Assembly: GCF_001315945.1 (NCBI RefSeq)
Contig: NZ_BBBG01000001.1
Span: 1-64,000, forward strand
Direction of reading: 5' to 3'
Source: Methanogenium cariaci JCM 10550
GTDB taxonomy: Archaea > Halobacteriota > Methanomicrobia > Methanomicrobiales > Methanomicrobiaceae
DNA: 64,000 bases
Each line of letters begins with the position of its first letter. The stretch's first letter is position 1. The translations under genes and the position numbers were made by a program. This document shows, piece after piece, positions 53,311 through 63,653 of this stretch. Below the pieces are notes generated by a model. That model was not told the origin of the DNA. It ran no database searches and saw nothing but the letters and a program-made list of their open reading frames with translations.

Positions 53311-54426
53311 TCCAATCCCTCCGGCAGGTGTCCGCCGTCTTCCAGGAATTTTTTCAGGCAGGCGTCCGGGCTTGGGCCGTAGACGTCTCCCGTAAGGGTA
53401 TAGGAGAGGGCGGGGGGGCAGCCTCCCCGGCAATAGGGCAGGTATTCACAATTCTTACACTCATCAAACGAAGAGAGCGGGATGGCCCGTCTCTCCCGGA
53501 GGCGCTTCAGTTCGGGATGGGTCTGCCAAATTTCCGTTAGCCGGTCGGTGTTGATTTTGCCGAGTTCCATGTGGGGGGGCAACTGGCTGCACGGAATGAG
53601 CGCGCCGTCCGCCCGGACGGCGATCGTGGAGTACGGGCCGCCGCAGGAGGTCAACAGTCCACACTCGTTTTTCAGGCCGGGGGGGTCGCCTGCCTGCCGC
53701 AGCTGTTCCATCTCGCTCCACATCCGGGCTTCCGCGAGAGGTCCTGCCGTTGCGGATATTCTGCCATCGTATTCTTCATTCAGCCGGATGAGGGTCTCCA
53801 TGGCATAGACCCGGTCTGCTGTCGTCAGCTGCACCTGTGCGGTATTCGACCGGCACAGTCCCATGTAGGAGGCGGCATTGGTTGAGAAGGACGGCAGACC
53901 CAGTTCGTCAAGGAGGAAGGCCGCGAGTGCGTCCAGGTCATGGACATTGTGGTGGTGCAGGGTCGCCCGCACCGGTACGGAGATGTGGTGCTCCCGCAGT
54001 CCTGATGCCCTCGACCGCCTTGTCAAAGTTCCCGCTGCCCCCCCGGCAGGAGTCATGAAACACCGGCTCCGAACCATCGATGGAGACCTGCACGCCGTCA
54101 CAGCGTCCGGTCGAGGCGAGGTATGCCGCCATATCATCGGTGATCAGCGTGCCGTTTGAGAGGATATTGAACCGCATGCGGTTTGCAACGACGGCGTCGA
54201 TGATCTCCGGGAGATCCTGGTGCACAAAGGCCTCCCCTCCCGAGATCGTGACGCTCAGCACTGCGCAGTCGCCCAGCTCTTCGATAAATTGGATCCACTC
54301 GTCCGTGGGCAGGTCATGGCTGACATCGCTGGCGCTGGTGAAGTGGCTACAGTAGGTGCATCTCAGGTTGCAGCGGTTTGTGATCGCAAGGTCAACAGAC
54401 TTTGGGGTCTTCATCACCCGCATCAT
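53307..54426 (-). CDS. Radical SAM/SPASM enzyme, SynChlorMet ScmE-like
   Basis: CNLRCTYCSHF (CxxxCxxC), ISGGEAFVHQDLPE, VQVSIDGSEP, then SPASM Cys in CSQLPPH and CKNCEYLPYCRGGCP. About 365 residues. One break near 54000. Starts 8 bp after the PqqD-like gene stop. Works with ScmF and the PqqD carrier on the precursor peptide. Confidence 0.85.
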
Positions 54427-54433
54427 AGCGGTT

Positions 54434-54716
54434 TCACTTCGTACCCGGCGTAGCCTTCTCTATCAGTGCATCCAGAAATGCACGGATCTCTTCCGGTGCG
54501 GTCTCCGGCACATCTTCAAAGACCGAGCGGACATTATCAACGAGTTGGGAATACTGCGTTGATTCCTTTGACGGTTTCAGGTGTTTCCAGACATAGGCAC
54601 CGACAGTTGATGCCGTAGGATTCACTGGTATCAGGGTCGAAGAGCAGGGCCCAGTCATCGAACTCCTCACGAAATACGATCGACGGGTTTGCAACCGGCA
54701 GCGGGTCATGAGCCAT
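54434..54716 (-). CDS. PqqD-like peptide carrier, SynChlorMet ScmD-like
   Basis: PVANPSIVFREEFDDWALLF, DTSESYGIN and VGAYVWKHLKPSKE are the PqqD/RRE fold that binds RiPP leader peptides. About 92 residues. One break near 54612. Start ATG 54716. Confidence 0.85.
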
Positions 54717-54990
54717 AGGGAGGGATCATGTTGGTGTTATTATATGAATATTTCTATGATCCGGGGGGGTACATTATAGTCGATGAACTCCATACGTCTT
54801 CGGCCAGTCCTGCACTGTCTCCCGGAATCACTTGTTCTTTCAAGGGATTTCACCCGATCTTCAGGATTTTTCTGCCGCGTATGGGCGATGGAATGGCGGA
54901 AGGCGATATTTCCGGTGCGGAATTATTTTTCTGAACGGATCAAACAAATGCACGCTTTGCCTCATCCGTATCGGATTTGGTTGACGCAGG
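54717..54990. other. Divergent region between scmD and the precursor gene
   Basis: About 270 bp with promoters for both directions. A 77-codon frame (54783-55016) is not conserved-looking. Confidence 0.4.
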
Positions 54991-55000
54991 TATTATATAT
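54991..55000 (+). promoter_or_regulatory. TATA box of the RiPP precursor gene
   Basis: tattatatat lies 23-32 bases before the ATG at 55023, the usual archaeal TATA-to-start distance for a leaderless or nearly leaderless mRNA. This gives the precursor its own strong promoter. Confidence 0.65.
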
Positions 55001-55022
55001 TGGTCTCCCGATGTAACCCTTG

Positions 55023-55214
55023 ATGGAAAAAAAAGTATATGAAACACCGAGGCTGATTGACTTTCAGGCTGAGAATTGGGGGTCTGGCGCGGATACGTGT
55101 GATGACGGATCCTGTGCTGGTGTCATCTGCAGTCCTACCGGATGCGATGCTAATTCGTGGTGTAAAAATGGGGGCACTACTAATAACTGTGGTATGGGCA
55201 CTTATGTCAGTTGA
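55023..55214 (+). CDS. RiPP precursor peptide, six Cys (ScmA-like)
   Basis: 63 residues: leader with YETPRLIDFQAENWG and core with Cys at 26, 31, 36, 41, 47 and 56; the first four are exactly five residues apart. Gly, Asn, Asp and Thr fill the loops. It lies between the modifying enzymes and the kinase-like gene. The leader YxxPRLxDF is of the kind bound by PqqD-type carriers. Several Cys-based cross-links are expected. Core boundary is uncertain; a GSG near 20-22 may be the cut site. Confidence 0.85.
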   Translation: MEKKVYETPRLIDFQAENWGSGADTCDDGSCAGVICSPTGCDANSWCKNGGTTNNCGMGTYVS

Positions 55215-55265
55215 TAATTTGCCTTATTTATACTGAATTAGCATAATGCCCTAACCCGTTCTGCC

Positions 55266-56124
55266 ATGTCATCCAACCAGTATCCGATCGCCCTTGCGCA
55301 CGGTGAGACCTGGCTCCTCTCCTCTGTGCCGGAGCTCTCGCCGTGGCTGGAGCGGTTTGCTTGGATCCTGGGCCTTGAGCCCGGCTCGGTTCCGCCCGGC
55401 TGCCGCCGACTGCACTTTGTCACCCGAGGCCGTCCGCAGACTGGAAGTCTGACAACCTCCGGTTGGTGACGTTCTGGTACCATCCAGAAACAAGTGACAT
55501 CTACGGCGAGATGGAGCCGCCCGACGACGTGGAGGATGTGCTTGCTCACATCCGGATGTCGCAGGCGCTCTTCTTCCTTTTTCATGCTGCACTCCTGCAT
55601 GGCGGCATGCCGCTTCATGCCGCCGTGCTGGAGTATGAGGGCAGGGCCGTTGCGATTGCCGCACCGGGCGGCACCGGCAAGACGACCTGTGCCGAACGGG
55701 TGCCTGCGCCCTGGAAAGCACGGGCCGATGATCTCTGTCTGGTAGTCCCGACCCCCCCATCCAACGGTTATGCCGTCCACCCACTGCCGACTTGGAGCCG
55801 GTTCTTTTGGGGGGAACCCTGTGATGACCGCTGGACGGTGACGCAGGGTGTGCCGCTCCATGCGATCTTCTTTCTCGAACAGGCGGATGCGACGGGGGGG
55901 TCCGGCCGGTGGGTATCGGGGGGGAGGCAACAGCGGGGATTACCGGTGCCGCCAACCAGATGATGCGAACCTTCTATCGTCGTATGGAGACGGACCGGAG
56001 CCGAACCCTGCGCCGCCAGGTGTTTGAGAACGCCTGTAACATGGCGGGGGGGAACATTCCCGCATACCAGCTCCGGGCGACGCTGGACGGCCGGTTCTGG
56101 GAAGAGATCGAGGCTGTGCTGTGA
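55266..56124 (+). CDS. HPr-kinase-like protein, SynChlorMet ScmC-like
   Basis: P-loop AIAAPGGTGKTTCAERV and HAAVLEYEGRAVAIAAP, with the ADDLCLVV second motif, as in HprK/ScmC. About 285 residues. Breaks near 55468 and 55920. Overlaps the S26 gene. Might phosphorylate the precursor or a carrier; inference. Confidence 0.8.
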
Positions 56125-56746
56125 GAGAAACCATCCCCATCCGCTACGTCGGGCCGAGTATGAACCCGACGTTCCAGTCCGGCGATCTCCTGACATACAC
56201 CCCCCCCGTCCCGGTATCCGAACTTACAAGAGGGGGGGATGTCATCGTCTTCCAATCCCCCGCAGGAACCGATACTGGTGATCCACCGGGTGATTGCGGT
56301 GGAGAACGGAACAATCCGCACCCGCGGTGACAACAATAGCAGAAAAGATACGTATCTCCTGACTCAGGCGGACATTCGGGGGGGAAGAGTTGTTTCGGGA
56401 ACGCGGGGGGGAAAGAACGGCTGCGGGTGTATCACGGAACACGGGGGGGGAGGATGCAGGCCGGATACCACCGGAAGACCAAATCGCTGCAGCGGTGCTG
56501 TTGCCACCTCGTCCAACCCTGCTACGCGTTTTTGTCCGAACACCGGATCGTCAGCAGATGGACGGGCAGATGGCTCAAAGTCCGGGTCACCGCGTATGAA
56601 CGGCCCGCGGGCAGGGAACAGTATGCCCGCCTCTGCGGCAGGACGGTTGCACACCGTCCGGCGGGAAGTGATGCATGGTGCATCTACCCGCCTACCGGAT
56701 GGTTATTGATTCCGGGGGGGCGTTGTCTTTTCCGGAGGAAGAATGA
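56121..56746 (+). CDS. Signal peptidase-like S26 protease
   Basis: Box B YVGPSMNPTFQSGD with the catalytic Ser, box C RGDVIVFQSP, box D VIHRVIAVE with His instead of Lys (the ER/archaeal type), box E TRGDNNSRKD. No N-terminal membrane helix is seen, so it could act in the cytosol, plausibly removing the RiPP leader. Breaks near 56250 and 56430. Stop overlaps the next start. Confidence 0.75.
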
Positions 56747-57974
56747 GTTCTGATACGATTGTTACCCTGGCCCGCGAGCTTCATGAGAGCTGTCGTCTTG
56801 CAGGCAGCGAAGAAAACGAGCTGCTGACCCTCCCCCCCGACCCGATGATCACCTGGCTGGTGATGGTGCTGCGGCAGAGACCCTGCCCCCCCGCCCCCCC
56901 GGACGTTTCTGCCGGGGACTGGGAAAGGCTGCTGGAGTATCTCCGGTCGCACTGGATCGGCCCGGCTCTCTACTGGCATATCCGGCAGCTGCCCGATGCC
57001 TGCCGCCCGCCGGACTCGTGCATGCACACTCTGCATCATCTGTGGCTGGATGCAGAGGTACAGACGATCCGGGCGGGTCAACAGATCCGACGGGTGGTCG
57101 AAGCACTGGAGGCGGTGGGCATCCCGGTGCTTTTGCTCAAGGGCCCTGCGCTTGCACGAAGGGTCTACCCGTCCCCCGCGATGCGGCAGGGCAGTGATAT
57201 TGACCTGCTGATCCACTATGAGGACATGGAACGCGGGGAAGCAGTCATGGCCGCGCTCGGGTATACCTGCCCGGTGAAGACCGCAGCGCAGTCCCCCCCT
57301 ATAGTGCCCACCACCAGAACTTTTACCCCCCCGGAAGAGCAGGGGAACCGTTTGTGATCGAGATGCACTGGCAACTCGACTGCGGGTTCGGGCTGGCCCC
57401 CCCGGAGAATCTGGTGGATGCAGTCTTCTCCCGTTCGATACGGGTCGCATCGGATGACGTCACCTTCTCCACCCTGTCCGTCGAAGACCATCTCCTCTAC
57501 CAGTCCTTCCACATGGCCTGCCAGCACTGCAGCAGTACCCGGCTGAGCTGGATCTCCGATATTGCCCTTCTGTCCCGACAGATCCCGGATATTGCCGGAT
57601 GGGAACACCTCCTCTCTCTGAGTGTGGAACGAAACTGCCGTCTGTCCCTTGAATCGGCCGTTTCGATGGCCCGGTTCTGGACCGGCCTCTCCCTTCCGCC
57701 GGAGGTTAAGGACACCACCCTCTGGCCAAACCCCCCCTCTGACACCGAGGCAGAAGCCTGGCCTCTCGCAATGAGACGGTCCGGTTCGATTCCCGCGTCC
57801 ATCCAACTCTCCCTTCGCGGCATACCCGATACCCGTGGCAAACTGGCCTACCTGTTCCGGTTTGTCTTTCCGCATGTTGATACGATGCATCCCTATTCTC
57901 GGGGGGGAGACGGACGGCTGCGTCTGCCGATGGCCTACGTCCGGCGCTGGATGCTGGTGTTTCAGTATATCTGA
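56743..57974 (+). CDS. Nucleotidyltransferase family protein (NTP_transf_5 type)
   Basis: Contains VLLLKGPALARRVYPSPAMR and GSDIDLLI, the transferase motif with two Asp, then EMHWQLDCGFG and FHMACQHCSSTRLSWISDIA. About 410 residues. Such genes are typical neighbours in RiPP clusters. Break near 57298-57330 (C7 runs). Role in the pathway unknown. Confidence 0.75.
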
Positions 57975-58047
57975 TGATCCCATATTGGGAGGATCCAAAA
58001 ATCCCCCCCCTTCCCTTTTCCTTTCGATCAGGCATGGTGAATCCGGG

Positions 58048-59879
58048 TCACTTTTTCAGAATCTCTCCGTCCTGGATCGCATAGACATGGTCGGCTATTC
58101 CCAAAAGAGAGGGCCGATGGGAAATAAGAATGGATGTCCGGGACGTGGAGAGGTTCTTGAGAACCGGAATGATGGCCTGCTCGGTCTGTTCATCCAGTGC
58201 GGAGGTGGGTTCGTCCATGATGAGGATCGGGACGTCCTTCAGAAACGCCCGTGCGATGGCGATCCGCTGCCTTTGGCCCACGGACAGCTGGGCACCCCCC
58301 CGTTCGCCGACCACGGTCTCATACCCCCCCTCGCTGAGTGCCAGAATCTCATCATGAATCTGTGCCTTTCGGGTCGCCGCAATCACCTCCGCATCGCTGG
58401 CGCCCGGCCTGCTGTAGAGGATATTTTCCCGGACCGTGGTGTTGAACAAAAAGAGATCCTGGGATACCACCGAGATCTGCTCCCTGAGCCATGTCGTGTT
58501 CAGGGTGGCAATGTCTTTCCCGTCAAGCAGAATCGTTCCTTCATCCGGACGGTAGAAACGCAGAATAAGGCTGGTCAGGGTGGTCTTTCCCGCACCCGTT
58601 CTCCCGGAAAAGGCACTGATCTCCCCCCGCGCTGCAGATCGAGGGAGACCTGGGAGAGCACCGGTGTCTTCTCCTGATAGGAAAAGGAGACGTCAGAAAA
58701 CGATATCGCTCCGTCCATGCGCTCAGGAACGATTCCTGTGGTATCGTCTGTTTCGGGTGCGAGCCGGAACAGCTCCTGAATCCGTTCGGCCGAGGTGAAC
58801 GCCGGCTGCAGGAGGATGGGGGGGAAGGATAGGAGTGAGTTCATCGCTCCTGCGAAGGTGGCGATATAGGCGGTGTAGGCCACAAAATCCCCCCCCACCG
58901 TCATGCCACCGGAAAGCACCGCGTTTCCCCCGAACCAGAGGACGGCGAGCATGATCAGGGACTGCGTGCCGAACCTGACCTGCTGGGAGAGGGTGTTCAG
59001 CATCGTATTTCTGATGCGGGTCTCGATGGCCGCAGAAAGAGACGATGAAAAGCGCTGGTATTCCCGACGTTCCGCGGTGTGCACCTTGACACTCTCGATG
59101 CCTGCGATGATCTCCTGCAAGTCCTTTGCGATGTCGGCCTGACGTTCCCGCTCCTCGTAGGTCATTGCCCGGATGTATTTTGCAAAAAAGAAATTCCCCA
59201 CCAGAAAGAGGGGGGGGCCAGCAGGATCACAAGCAGGGTCAGCCGGGCGTGAGGGCGAAGAGAATGCCGACCGACATGATGATATAGGTGATATTCGAGA
59301 GCATCTGGGGGGGAGGAACCGGGAAAACACATACTCCAGCATATGCACGTCCCCCCCGGTCAGGCGCGACATGATATAGCCGGTCTGGTGGGAACGAAAA
59401 TAGGTGATTGGAAACTGCAGCACATGACCGAAGAGATCGGTCTGGAGATGAAAGGTATAGGCCTCCCGGAACCGGACGGTCACATAACTGCTGAAGACCT
59501 GAAAGACGACGGTGAGGATGCCCAGCAGGATGACCACGATAATGAACGCAGTCAGCGAAAAAAAGATCCCTGAGATCGGTTCGACGGCCCATGTGGGAAG
59601 GAAGGTGGTCAGTTCCTCAATGGCTTCCGCAGGGTCTTTGCCCAGAAAGATATAGTCAATAAGAACCTTTGTCGTCAGGGGGGGATAGAGCACTTTAACT
59701 GCACTGAGCAGTATGCTGAAGAGAATGCAGAGGAGGCCCAGTTTCATGACCGGGCGCAGGTATTTCAGAAAGAACGCGAGATCCCTGGATTCGAGATGAA
59801 CGGCCTCTCTCCGGGGGGGAAGGCAAAAAAGGCTGCGGACAAACCGGCATGCAGCCCCCGCCCGTTCCCGTAGCTTCAT
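58048..59879 (-). CDS. ABC exporter (permease-ATPase fusion)
   Basis: Six membrane helices (FLKYLRPVMKLGLLCILF ...) then ATPase with SGRTGAGKTT (Walker A), LSVGQRQRIAIARAF (signature), ILIMDEPTSALD (Walker B) and the H-loop SHRP. About 610 residues, no C39 peptidase domain, so it exports but does not cut. Breaks near 58625, 59215 and 59310. Convergent with the RiPP operon and the likely exporter of the product. Confidence 0.88.
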
Positions 59880-59925
59880 GCGATACCCCCCCGGTCTGCT
59901 GGTGACCCATGCGAGGAGAAACCCG

Positions 59926-60466
59926 TCATCGCCGCAGCAGGTGTTCCCGTTTGATGATATAGATGCCCAGCAGTCCAAAGGTAAGCACGATATAGATCGG
60001 CATCATATTCCGGAAAATCACGCAGACCGGCCACTTGTCCGTCCAGGGAACTTCGTATCGCGGGTCAAGCTCTTCTGCACGCAGAAAACATGTCTCTGCC
60101 TCCTGTGTCCTACCCAGATGGGAGAGGGACTTGCCTTTGTAGTACCATGCCCGGCATAGGCGGGATCGACCTCAAGGGCCCGGTCAAAATGGGGGAGTGC
60201 CCGTTCGTCTTCCCCCCCATATAGGAGATGATGTATCCCGAGACGTAATAGCTCCAGTTCGTATGTAGATAGGTATCGGAAGCCTCATCGATCATCCGGA
60301 CAGCAGCATCGGTCCTGCCGTCCTCGTACAACTCCAGTGCCCTCTGGATCTCTGACAGAAAGCGCTCCTCATCAAGTTCGTCTGAAGCACTCGCGTTTCC
60401 GCAGCAGAACAGGCATATGATCAGAAACACACCGAAATATTGGTGTACGACCGGCGAGTCCGTCAC
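59926..60466 (-). CDS. Exported TPR protein with C-terminal membrane helix
   Basis: GTG 60466; signal-like FGVFLIICLFCCGNASAS, TPR-like EIQRALELYEDGRTDAAV and AWYYKGKSLSHLGRTQEAE, then IYIVLTFGLLGIYII near the end. About 180 residues. Breaks near 60150 and 60220. Upstream of the ABC gene in the same direction (47 bp), so perhaps co-transcribed. Confidence 0.65.
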
Positions 60467-60787
60467 GAGATCTCCTCTGTTGCAACTCCCTTTGTCCGGG
60501 CCTCTTTCATGCAAATACCCTGAGGATAGAATCGTGGTCTTTATATATAATGACTCCTGCAATTTTCTGCATAAAATACGTATTTGTCGACTGGTTCTGA
60601 CAATTAAATCTGATAGGAAATCGATTCTCAAAAAATGGCATTAATTGCTGTTAAATATCATTTTATGGTCTTGAATGGGACGAAATGGCTGCGCTTGTCT
60701 CTTCCTCGTGATCACCGTTCTGTGCCGGTCGGTGCAACAGGGGAATACGATACATGCGGTGCGGTAAAAAAGAAAAGGTTATTAGTG
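60467..60787. other. Intergenic region with promoter
   Basis: About 320 bp. A minus-strand TATA box (complement of 60541-60549, ttatatata) serves the TPR/ABC unit. No reading frame. Confidence 0.55.
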
Positions 60788-61471
60788 TTATTCTCTTCGT
60801 GAGAGAACAAAGGCACCGAGAGCTACCAGTCCGAAGATTCCTGCAACCGGGAAGGGGGGGCTCTGGGTCGGTTCGGTCGGCATTGCGGTCACCGGCATCA
60901 TCACAAGGTCAGCGGTGAGTGGAACAATTTCGCCTGCTGCCGGGTGCGGGGTGAGCTTTCCGGTGTAGGTGGTGTATCCGGGCTTCTCCACGGTGTAGGT
61001 GGAGTAGGGGGGGTGCCGGTTACATAGATATCAACGGTAAGGCTGCCGTCTTCACCGGTTATGCTTGAAGTCCTTGTCAAAGGTGACGTTTGCACCGGGG
61101 GGGACGTTGGTTGTGATCTTGTAATATCCCTGGTCGCCGCCGATGAGCTGTGGCTCCATGGTTGCGGAGAGCTGAACGATCTCACCTTTTGCCGGGTACT
61201 CGGTTATTTTGCCGGTGTAGGTCTCATATCCCTGCTTTTCCACGGTGTAGGTGGTGTAGGGGGTGCCGGTTACATAGACATCGACGGTGAGGCTGCCGTC
61301 CTCGCCGGTTGTACCCTTGACGTCCTTGTCGAAGATGACCGTCGCCCCCCCGTCAATACCTGCATTTACCTGATAATATCCAATGTCGCCGCCGACTGTC
61401 CCTGTCATGGCAGCCGCCATTGAAACAAGAAATGCGGCGGAAAAAAGAATTGCTAATGTTTTACGCATCAT
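60788..61471 (-). CDS. PEGA-domain surface protein
   Basis: Signal peptide RKTLAILFSAAFLVSMAAAM, two nearly identical PEGA-type units (GEDGSLTVDVYVTGTPYTTY and GEDGSLTVDIYVTGTPYSTY), a Thr/Pro linker and an anchoring helix FGLVALGAFVLSRRE. About 225 residues. Breaks near 61062 and 61012. Similarity of the units points to a recent duplication of about 200 bp. Exposed cell-surface protein. Confidence 0.8.
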
Positions 61472-61552
61472 AACAGAATATTCTCCTATCAATGCATTTA
61501 TTCTTGGTGGTTCCGGGCCGCCCGGAAGTATTGGTTTTCCCTCCTTTGTCCG

Positions 61553-62403
61553 TTACCGCAGCTCCAGAAGGTAGGGGGGGAGTATCATGGCGACGGCGCA
61601 GAGAATGAAGAGATGGTTGATTCTCACATCATTGGTTTTGAGTCTGAGGTCTACCACTGATACGCTGATAATCCCGGTGAAAAATCCTGCGACATGGGCC
61701 GGTCCGTTCACGAGATTCCCGTCAGGGGGGGTAGTGAGTGCTCCTGCGGAAAGCCCGTAGGCCAGTACAAGCACGACGACAGCCATGATCAAAAACAACA
61801 CCACGATATCTCCGGGCGGATACGGACCTGATGATCTGTCTTTGGACGGCGGGGGGTGTGGATGTCGGGCATCATCCAGCATACGAATACATAGAGTCCG
61901 AGGGCAGCATAGGCATAGGCAATCGCAGAGAATCCCTGGGAATACAGTCCCTGCCCCCCCAGGGTTGCCGAGAGGTGCAGGGTCACGGCAGACGTGATCA
62001 CGGGAACAGCGACAAGGATGATCACGGATGCAGCATGCAGCAGTTTTGGATTGGTGCAGAAGACGAAGATCATCATCAGGGCGAGCAGGTAGAGCCCGAT
62101 ATTGTTCGCGAGATGGCTGATCTCCGAGTGGGTGTATGAACTCAGTATGACGGCCGGTCCGGGTGGTGCCGTGGTATCCAGGATGAAGTATGCGTATTTT
62201 CTTTCCGGAGAGAGGCATCCGATCCCGATCAGTATGAGGGGGATGACGGCAGCATACATGAGCCAGGCTGCGGGTGTCCACGATTTTAGGTTGCGCGGAA
62301 TTGTTTTCGTCTTTGATTGCAGGAGCAGGATAATTTTCTGTCTGAGTGATGACTCCATCGGCACCGTCTGCAGTGCACCCGGATCGATGTAGAGGCATTT
62401 CAC
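61553..62403 (-). CDS. Rhomboid family intramembrane serine protease
   Basis: SYTHSEISHLANNIGLYLL (H and N of the oxyanion helix), GLYSQGFSAIAYAY (catalytic Ser in GFS) and GPAHVAGFFTGI (catalytic His), with six or seven helices. About 283 residues. Break near 61850. Start is GTG 62403 or ATG 62358. Confidence 0.8.
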
Positions 62404-62506
62404 TGTTGTGGCGGTATCTGCAGGATTTTCTTCCCGGTTATCTGATTTTTCTCCCGGAATCCGGTCTGTGCACCCAACCTGGATACGGGGGGGGTGCCTA
62501 TTCTCT
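62404..62506. other. Short spacer
   Basis: About 100 bp with a G8 run; no gene. Confidence 0.4.
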
Positions 62507-63052
62507 TCACTCCGTTGTTCTCTTTTCTCTTTTCTGCTGCACCATGCAGGCGAAGATAAAGAATTCTGCCCCCCCGAGGACGATCTGCACCCCTCCCATG
62601 ATCGCAAAGGAGATGAGATACATACCCGCCGGGGGGGAGAAGGCGGGTGCACCAACGCTGAGAAATGCGGTGATGTTCAGAACCTGGATAAGCCCTCCAA
62701 CGGCCGCCGCACAGAAGAGTGTGGCAGTCACGGTCAGAATGCCTGCATATGGTTGGTAATCATTCTGCTCTGCAAGAATGAAGACGGGTGCGAGGATGAC
62801 AAGCGGCCCCGAGACAATGAAAAACAGCATGCCAAAGGGTGTGGCAACCCCGGTTCCGGAGACCGTTCCCGTTGCAGCAAAGATGACGGCCCCTGCGATG
62901 GCACAGCCGAGGGAGATACCTGCCTTTGCCCATCCCCCCGCAGGGATGCGGGAGAACACAACATAGAGGAGAGTACCGATGAATGCCATTGTCAGACCCT
63001 GCATGAACACCGGAAAGACGAGGGTGAACAGAAGGGATGAGGCAGAGATCAT
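62507..63052 (-). CDS. Uncharacterised membrane protein
   Basis: About 181 residues, five to six helices (LLFTLVFPVFMQGLTMAFIG, GCAIAGAVIFAATG, VLGGAEFFIFACMVQQ). No family recognised. Frame intact. Confidence 0.6.
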   Translation of the reverse strand: MISASSLLFTLVFPVFMQGLTMAFIGTLLYVVFSRIPAGGWAKAGISLGCAIAGAVIFAATGTVSGTGVATPFGMLFFIVSGPLVILAPVFILAEQNDYQPYAGILTVTATLFCAAAVGGLIQVLNITAFLSVGAPAFSPPAGMYLISFAIMGGVQIVLGGAEFFIFACMVQQKREKRTTE

Positions 63053-63107
63053 GAGAGAATGGTCAGTATCGCATCACTTCAGTCTTTTGGCCGAAAAAAA
63101 GGACTGC

Positions 63108-63653
63108 TCAGGGGTGTCTTCCCAGGAAGTAGACACCCACGCAGATGACACAGATGGATATCGCCATTGCAAGCATGTCATAGGAGGTGGTAAACTCCAT
63201 CGAAAGAATCCGCTGGAAGAAACTCACGATGAGAACCATGATGATGACCTTCACGATCTTGTTTTTGAGGTCATCGAGATTTTTCACCTCAAGGATATTG
63301 CCGAACTCTCCCTCCTCATGGGCGATATCGATCTTGGAGATGAAGAGTTCATAGATGCCGAAGGTGAAGATCAACAGTACGAGGGCGATCAGGTAGAAGT
63401 CAATCGCGCCGATGATGGCAATCAGGATCTCTTCGTGGCTGGCGTGGGCGTCGGATGCGAAGATAAAACCGATGAGCGTGTTATAGATTTCAAGTGAACC
63501 TGACACAAAGAGTACAATGGCCGAGAGTGCCCCGAAGAGGACACCCAGAAGCACGATATACCGGATGCTCCAGAGGCTTTTTTCAAATTTTTCTTCAATC
63601 GGGTGCTGTTTTTTCCCGTCGGTCTGTCGGGGGGGTACATCCGTGTTTTTCAT
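63108..63653 (-). CDS. UPF0114 family membrane protein (YqhA-like)
   Basis: FEKSLWSIRYIVLLGVLFGA, IGAIDFYLIALVLLIFTFGI, YELFISKID and GNILEVKNLDDLKNKIVKVI are UPF0114 signatures, four helices, about 181 residues. Frame intact, start ATG 63653. Confidence 0.88.
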   Translation of the reverse strand: MKNTDVPPRQTDGKKQHPIEEKFEKSLWSIRYIVLLGVLFGALSAIVLFVSGSLEIYNTLIGFIFASDAHASHEEILIAIIGAIDFYLIALVLLIFTFGIYELFISKIDIAHEEGEFGNILEVKNLDDLKNKIVKVIIMVLIVSFFQRILSMEFTTSYDMLAMAISICVICVGVYFLGRHP

